Assembly (NCBI GenBank): GCA_019746355.1
Contig: JAIESC010000093.1
Span: forward strand, 1 to 19,617
DNA length: 19,617 bases
From: Xanthobacteraceae bacterium
GTDB lineage: Bacteria > Pseudomonadota > Alphaproteobacteria > Rhizobiales > Xanthobacteraceae
Direction of reading: 5' to 3'
A model generated the notes under the pieces. That model worked only from the letters and a program-made list of their open reading frames with translations, was not told the DNA's origin and ran no database searches. This document shows, in pieces, positions 15,864 to 19,617 of the stretch (position 1 is the stretch's first letter; every line of letters starts with the position of its first letter). The position numbers and the translations under genes were made by a program.

Positions 15864-16838
15864 CTAATCCGCCTTGATCCCCGCGGCCTTCACCACCTTG
15901 CCCCACTTCTCGGTTTCGGCCGCCATGATGGCCGCGAACTGCGCCGCCGTTCCCGGCAGCGGTTCGCCGCCGGTGTCGGCGAGCTTGGCCTTCATTGCCG
16001 CATCCTGGAAGGCGGCCTGCACCGCCTTGTTCAGCGTCTCGACGATCTCGGCCGGCGCACCCTTCGGCACGCCGATGCCGGTGACCGCGCTCGCCTCGTA
16101 GCCCGGCACGAACTGCGTGAGCGGCGGCACCTCCGGCAGCGCCGTCGAGCGCGTCGTCGTGCTCACCGCGAGCGCGCGGAGCTTGCCGCTCCTGACGGGT
16201 TCGATCGACGCCGACATCGGCTCGAACATCATCTGCGCCTCGCCGGCGATCATGGCTTTGAGAGCAGGCCCGCCGCCGCCGTAATGCACGACCTCGAGAT
16301 TGAGCCCGGTCATCTGCTTGAACAATTCGCCGGTGACGTGCGGCGAGCTGCCGTTGCCGGTCGAAGCCATCTTGATCCTGGCGATGTTGTCCTTCGCATA
16401 GGCCAGGAACTCCGGCACGGTGTTGGCCGGCACGGAAGGGTGCACCACCATCACCAGCGCCTCGCGGGTGACGCCCGCGACCGGCACGATGTCGCGCAGG
16501 AAGTTGAACGGCAGGTTGGAATAGAGCGAGCCGCTGATCGCGTTAGCCGGGCCGCAGAGCAGGGTGGTGTAGCCATCGGGCGCCGCGCGCACGACCTCCT
16601 CGGTGCCGATGTTGCCGGAGCGGCCGCCCTTGTTCTCGACGTTGAACGGCTGGCCGAGCCGCTGCGTCAGCCATCCAGCGACGATGCGGCCGAGATTGTC
16701 GTTCGGCCCGCCGGGCGGGAAGCTGACGACGAAGCGGACCGGCTTTGCGGGATAGCTCTGCGCGATGGCCATGGTCGTCGTTGCGGGTAGGGCGGCAAGC
16801 GCTGCGAGTTGGAGGACGCGGCGGCGGTCGAGGTCCAT
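15864..16838 (-). CDS. Bug/TctC-family tripartite tricarboxylate transporter binding protein
   Basis: A 324-residue periplasmic receptor, the usual Bug length. It starts with a twin-arginine-like signal (DRRRVLQLAALAALPA, cleavage near AIA-QSYP). The mature protein opens with YPAKPVRFVVSFPPGGPNDNLGR, the family hallmark, followed by VENKGGRSGNIGTEEV and ASTGNGSSPHVTGELFK. Such proteins bind carboxylates, including aromatic acids, and deliver them to TctA/TctB membrane partners. No tctA or tctB is in the window, so it is an orphan receptor here, as is common for Bug proteins. The ATG at 16838 has GGGGAA just upstream; an in-frame start at 16916 would place 26 residues before the signal. The end of the gene is exactly at the island edge. 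Confidence 0.9.
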   Translation of the reverse strand: MDLDRRRVLQLAALAALPATTTMAIAQSYPAKPVRFVVSFPPGGPNDNLGRIVAGWLTQRLGQPFNVENKGGRSGNIGTEEVVRAAPDGYTTLLCGPANAISGSLYSNLPFNFLRDIVPVAGVTREALVMVVHPSVPANTVPEFLAYAKDNIARIKMASTGNGSSPHVTGELFKQMTGLNLEVVHYGGGGPALKAMIAGEAQMMFEPMSASIEPVRSGKLRALAVSTTTRSTALPEVPPLTQFVPGYEASAVTGIGVPKGAPAEIVETLNKAVQAAFQDAAMKAKLADTGGEPLPGTAAQFAAIMAAETEKWGKVVKAAGIKAD

Positions 16839-16933
16839 GGCGTTCCCCGGCGGTTGTGCTCTGGTCCGAGGATGCCCGGCTTTGCCGGATCGCGGCAAGG
16901 CGTGGGCCACGAGCAAAATATCGCTGGGCGGCT

Positions 16934-17638
16934 CTATTCGGCGACGCCGATCACCTTGGCGAGCCGCTCGGGGTCGTCGCGCAGCGCGGCGGACGCGCCG
17001 TCATAGACGATGCGGCCCTTGTCGAGCACGACGCTGCGTTCCGAGAATTCAAACGCCACACGGCTGTTCTGCTCGACCAGGATGATGGACAGGCCGCTTT
17101 CGCCGCGCAGCTTGACCAGAACCGAGGTCAGCGCTTCCACGATCACCGGAGCGAGCCCTTCGGTCGGCTCGTCCATCAGCAGCACGGACGGATTGGTCAG
17201 CAGCGCGCGGGCGATCGAGAGCATCTGCTGCTCGCCGCCGGAGAGCTGGTTGCCGCGGTTGTCGAGCCGCTCTCTCAGGTTCGGGAACAGCTCGAACAGG
17301 CGTTCCTTGGTCCATGGTCCGGGGCGTGCGCCGACCTCGAGGTTTTCCAGCACGCTGAGCGAGGGAAATATCTCGCGCTCCTGCGGCACGAAGCCCAGGC
17401 CCGCCGCGGCGCGGCGGTAGATCGGCACGCCGTTGAGGTTTCTTCCGGACAGGACCACCTCGCCCTTGTGCAGGGTGGTGTGGCCCATGATGGTCGCGAG
17501 CAGCGTGGTCTTGCCGACGCCGTTGCGCCCGATCACGCTGATGCATTCGCCCGCGGCGAGCGCGAGGTTGACGTCCTCCAGCACCACGGTGTCGCCGTAG
17601 CCCGCCGACACGCCCTTGAGCTCGACCGCGCTAGCCAT
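16934..17638 (-). CDS. livF: Branched-chain-type ABC transporter ATPase LivF
   Basis: A 234-residue ABC ATPase of the LivF class, with Walker A GRNGVGKTT (37-45), VPQEREIFPSLSVLENL around the Q-loop, signature LSGGEQQ (132-138), Walker B SVLLMDE (151-157) and VEQN in the switch region. The EPTEGLAP motif after Walker B is characteristic of LivF. It pairs with LivG to energise uptake through LivH/LivM. The start at 17638 overlaps the end of livG by eight bases. It is the last gene of the liv unit; the 95 bases between it and the next gene hold only a small hairpin (16882-16898). The solute may be an aromatic acid instead of an amino acid, given the location. Confidence 0.92.
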   Translation of the reverse strand: MASAVELKGVSAGYGDTVVLEDVNLALAAGECISVIGRNGVGKTTLLATIMGHTTLHKGEVVLSGRNLNGVPIYRRAAAGLGFVPQEREIFPSLSVLENLEVGARPGPWTKERLFELFPNLRERLDNRGNQLSGGEQQMLSIARALLTNPSVLLMDEPTEGLAPVIVEALTSVLVKLRGESGLSIILVEQNSRVAFEFSERSVVLDKGRIVYDGASAALRDDPERLAKVIGVAE

Positions 17639-18386
17639 GGGTGGTCGCCTGTCCGAGGTAGACCGCGCGCACGTCGGGATTGGCGCCGATTTCCTTCGGC
17701 GTGCCCTCGGCGAACATCGCGCCGCGCACCAGCACGGTGATCTTCCTGGCGAAGCGGAACACCAGGTCCATGTCGTGGTCGATGATCAGCACGCCGATGC
17801 TCTTCGGCAAGGCATCGATTGCGTCGAGGATGATGTGGCTTTCCGCGCTCGGCACGCCGGCCGCCGGCTCGTCGAGCAGCAGCGCCTGCGGTTTCAGCCC
17901 GAGCGTAATGGCCAACTCCACCAGCCGCTGGCGGCCGTAAGGCAGCTCCGGAATGGTCTTGTGCGCCACGTCGGCGAGCTTGAGCCGTGTGAGAAGGTCC
18001 ATCGCCTCCTCGATCACGTCGGAGCGCTTGCCCGCGGGCTTGAACATGGCGGGTGCCGCGCCGACCCGCTCGGCGATCGACATGTAGACGTTTTCCAGCA
18101 CGGAGAGGCCGCGGAACAGCCGGTTGATCTGGAAGGTGCGGGCGATGCCGAGCTTGACCCGCTCGGCCTGCTCGATCTGCGTGATGTCCTGGCCCTTGAA
18201 CAGCACCGTGCCGTCGCTCGGCGTCAGCACGCCGGTCAGAAGGTTGATGAACGTGGTCTTGCCCGCGCCATTCGGGCCGATCAGGGCATGCCGCGCGCCT
18301 TCCTCCAGCGTGAAGCTGACGTCGCGCGTGGCGTGCAGCGCGCCGAAGTGCTTGTTGAGCGATCTGGTCTCGAGCAGCGCGGTCAT
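17631..18386 (-). CDS. livG: Branched-chain-type ABC transporter ATPase LivG
   Basis: A 251-residue ABC ATPase of the LivG class: Walker A GPNGAGKTT (37-45), the LivG-specific GIARTFQINRLFRGLSVLENV, the modified signature LPYGRQR (148-154), Walker B ALLLDE (168-173) with EPAAG, and the switch IIDHDMDLVF. The C-terminal FAEGTPKEIGANPDVRAVYLG is also typical. The frame stays open leftwards through the whole livM gene because of GC richness; the true start is the ATG at 18386, which overlaps the livM stop by four bases. Both ends overlap neighbours, so it lies in a tight operon livH-livM-livG-livF. Confidence 0.92.
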   Translation of the reverse strand: MTALLETRSLNKHFGALHATRDVSFTLEEGARHALIGPNGAGKTTFINLLTGVLTPSDGTVLFKGQDITQIEQAERVKLGIARTFQINRLFRGLSVLENVYMSIAERVGAAPAMFKPAGKRSDVIEEAMDLLTRLKLADVAHKTIPELPYGRQRLVELAITLGLKPQALLLDEPAAGVPSAESHIILDAIDALPKSIGVLIIDHDMDLVFRFARKITVLVRGAMFAEGTPKEIGANPDVRAVYLGQATTHG

Positions 18387-19411
18387 GGCGACTTGCGCTC
18401 TCTGCCGAACCGTCTGCGCAGCCGGTCGGCGATGCCGAGGATGCCGCCCTGCGCGAACAGCGCGATGCCGACGAGCAGGAGGCCGAGGCCGAGTTGCCAC
18501 GCGGTCGGATAGGCCTTCGCCAGGAAGTGCGACAGCGCCATGTAGGCCACGGCGCCGACGAATGCGCCGTAGAGCCGGCCGTAGCCGCCGAGCACCAGGA
18601 TGATCAGCACGGTTGCGGCGCGGTCGAGGCCGAGCGTCGAGAGGTTGACGTAGGCATTGGCCTGCGCCCATAGCGCGCCGGCAACGCCGGCCAGCGCCGC
18701 CGAGATCGTGTAGCAGACGACCAGGCGCTTTCTCACCGGCGCGCCGACCGCATGCATGCGCAGCATGTTCTCGCGGATGCCGGTCAGGCTGTGGCCATAG
18801 GGCGAATAGACCAGCGTGCGCACGAATATGAAACAAACCAGCAGCACCGCCAGCACGTAGAGATACTGCGTGCTGGAATAGAGCACGTCCCATTCGAACT
18901 TGCCGAAGATGGGCTTGATCGGCAGGCTGTCGAGGCCGTCGAAGCCGCCGGTGACCTCCGCGGCCATGTTGGCGATCTCTTCCAGGAAGCCCATTGTGCA
19001 GAGCGTCAGCATCAGGAGCGTCAGCCCTGCAGTGCGCAGCAGCACCAGCCCGGAGAGAAAGCCCGCCGCGCCGGCGACGACCGCGGCGATGACGAGGCCT
19101 GAGATCGGCTCGGTCCAGATCTCGTGCTTCGCCAGCATCCCGACCGTGTAGGCGCCGGCGCCGAAGAACGCGGCGTGGCCGAGCGTGATGATGCCGGCGT
19201 AGCCGAGCGCCAGATCGAGCGAGATCGCAAACAGCACCGTGATCAGGAGCTCGGTGCCGAAGCCGAGATAGCGCGGGAAGGCGAAGTAGAACGCCAAGGC
19301 GAGCAGCCAGGGCAGTGTCTCCCACCACTGGAAGCGATGGCGTTGCGCCAGCGCCCGCGCCGCGATGTTGTCGTGAACGGTGGGGGGCATGCTGGTCTGT
19401 GAGGTATTCAT
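18383..19411 (-). CDS. livM: Branched-chain-type ABC transporter permease LivM
   Basis: A 342-residue inner-membrane permease of the LivM class with about nine to ten hydrophobic segments. The hallmark ALGYAGIITLGHAAFFGAGAYT follows the second segment. The coupling loop SPYGHSLTGIRENMLRMHAVGAPVRKRLVVCYTISAALAGVAGAL comes later, and the GGYGRLYGAFVGA repeat is near the C-terminus. It forms the pore with LivH. The ATG at 19411 overlaps the livH stop by four bases (ATGA), which decides the start against an upstream ATG at 19444 that lies in livH. It may carry aromatic acids; the periplasmic receptor gene is not in the window. Confidence 0.9.
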   Translation of the reverse strand: MNTSQTSMPPTVHDNIAARALAQRHRFQWWETLPWLLALAFYFAFPRYLGFGTELLITVLFAISLDLALGYAGIITLGHAAFFGAGAYTVGMLAKHEIWTEPISGLVIAAVVAGAAGFLSGLVLLRTAGLTLLMLTLCTMGFLEEIANMAAEVTGGFDGLDSLPIKPIFGKFEWDVLYSSTQYLYVLAVLLVCFIFVRTLVYSPYGHSLTGIRENMLRMHAVGAPVRKRLVVCYTISAALAGVAGALWAQANAYVNLSTLGLDRAATVLIILVLGGYGRLYGAFVGAVAYMALSHFLAKAYPTAWQLGLGLLLVGIALFAQGGILGIADRLRRRFGRERKSP

Positions 19412-19617
19412 GCCGGCCGCCCGAACAGGCCCTGCGGCCGCCACAGCAGCAGCAGGATGGTCATGGCGTAGATGAACACGGTACCGCCCTGCGGGAAATA
19501 CTTCTTCAGCGTGAAGTCGACGACGCCGATGATCAGCGCGGCGTAGAACACGCCGGTGATGCGGCCGAGCCCGCCGACCGACACCACGATCAGGAACATC
19601 ACCAGATATTTGAGCGG
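19408..19617 (-). CDS. livH: Branched-chain-type ABC transporter permease LivH, 3' end only
   Basis: The last 69 codons of a LivH-class permease; the gene continues beyond the right edge of the window. The visible part has VVSVGGLGRITGVFYAALIIGVVDF and the C-terminal QGGTVFIYAMTILLLLWRPQGLFG, both typical of the LivH C-terminus (the GG-G-I-G element and the final RPQGLFG). The stop codon overlaps the livM start codon by four bases. Nothing suggests damage. The substrate class cannot be told from this fragment. Confidence 0.85.
   Translation of the reverse strand, partial: PLKYLVMFLIVVSVGGLGRITGVFYAALIIGVVDFTLKKYFPQGGTVFIYAMTILLLLWRPQGLFGRPA

Noticed and set aside
11080..15866. Integron, prophage or IS-borne origin for the low-GC block
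   Set aside because: No integrase, transposase, attC-like site, tRNA end or direct repeats could be seen at either edge, so only transfer by an unknown route is proposed.
18387..19328. Extension of the livG frame through livM
   Set aside because: LivG homology begins exactly at the ATG at 18386. The upstream translation is a frame-shifted shadow of the well-supported livM.

Overview
The window looks like a chromosomal segment of an alphaproteobacterium of the order Hyphomicrobiales, probably near Bradyrhizobium, Rhodopseudomonas or Xanthobacteraceae. The reasons are the high GC content and codon use, the dense branched-chain-type ABC and Bug-type transport genes, and the small intergenic palindromic elements typical of that group. 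No rRNA, tRNA or CRISPR array was seen. No gap between genes exceeds about 175 bases.

Region 1 (1-4693, minus strand) is a five-gene operon running leftwards: a DUF3237 protein, a crotonase-family enoyl-CoA hydratase, a feruloyl-CoA-synthase-type ligase, an SDR of the 3-hydroxyacyl-CoA dehydrogenase type and a 4-hydroxybenzoyl-CoA-type thioesterase. It is divergent from region 2 across an 87-bp control region. Region 2 (4781-10225, plus strand) holds a PcaF-type thiolase, LigI, a GlcG/HbpS-family protein, LigA, LigB and LigC, and ends in a strong intrinsic terminator. Together the two regions supply a ligase, hydratase, dehydrogenase, thiolase and thioesterase, which could shorten a hydroxycinnamate side chain to protocatechuate. 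They also supply the protocatechuate 4,5-cleavage enzymes: LigAB opens the ring, LigC makes 2-pyrone-4,6-dicarboxylate and LigI hydrolyses it. The last steps (LigU/LigJ/LigK types) are not in the window. A glutathione transferase of LigF-like length follows (10297-11079).

Region 3 (about 11088-15863, minus strand) has clearly lower GC than its flanks. It carries one operon: isochorismatase-family hydrolase, DUF1989 protein, NMT1/THI5-like periplasmic binding protein, ABC ATPase and permease. Its right edge is a MarR-family remnant that lacks its N-terminal half and abuts the stop codon of the next gene. I read this block as a transferred cassette, probably for uptake and hydrolysis of a nitrogen-rich amide or ureido compound; the substrate is inferred, not shown.

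Region 4 (15864-19617, minus strand) returns to high GC. It has a Bug/TctC-type binding protein and a branched-chain-type ABC transporter (livF, livG, livM and the 3' end of livH, which runs off the window). In this setting the transporter may import aromatic acids.

The control signals most worth checking are a perfect FNR/FixK box upstream of ligAB, a palindrome overlapping a candidate ligA promoter, two palindromes upstream of the isochorismatase operon, and two cloverleaf-like intergenic elements inside the catabolic locus.
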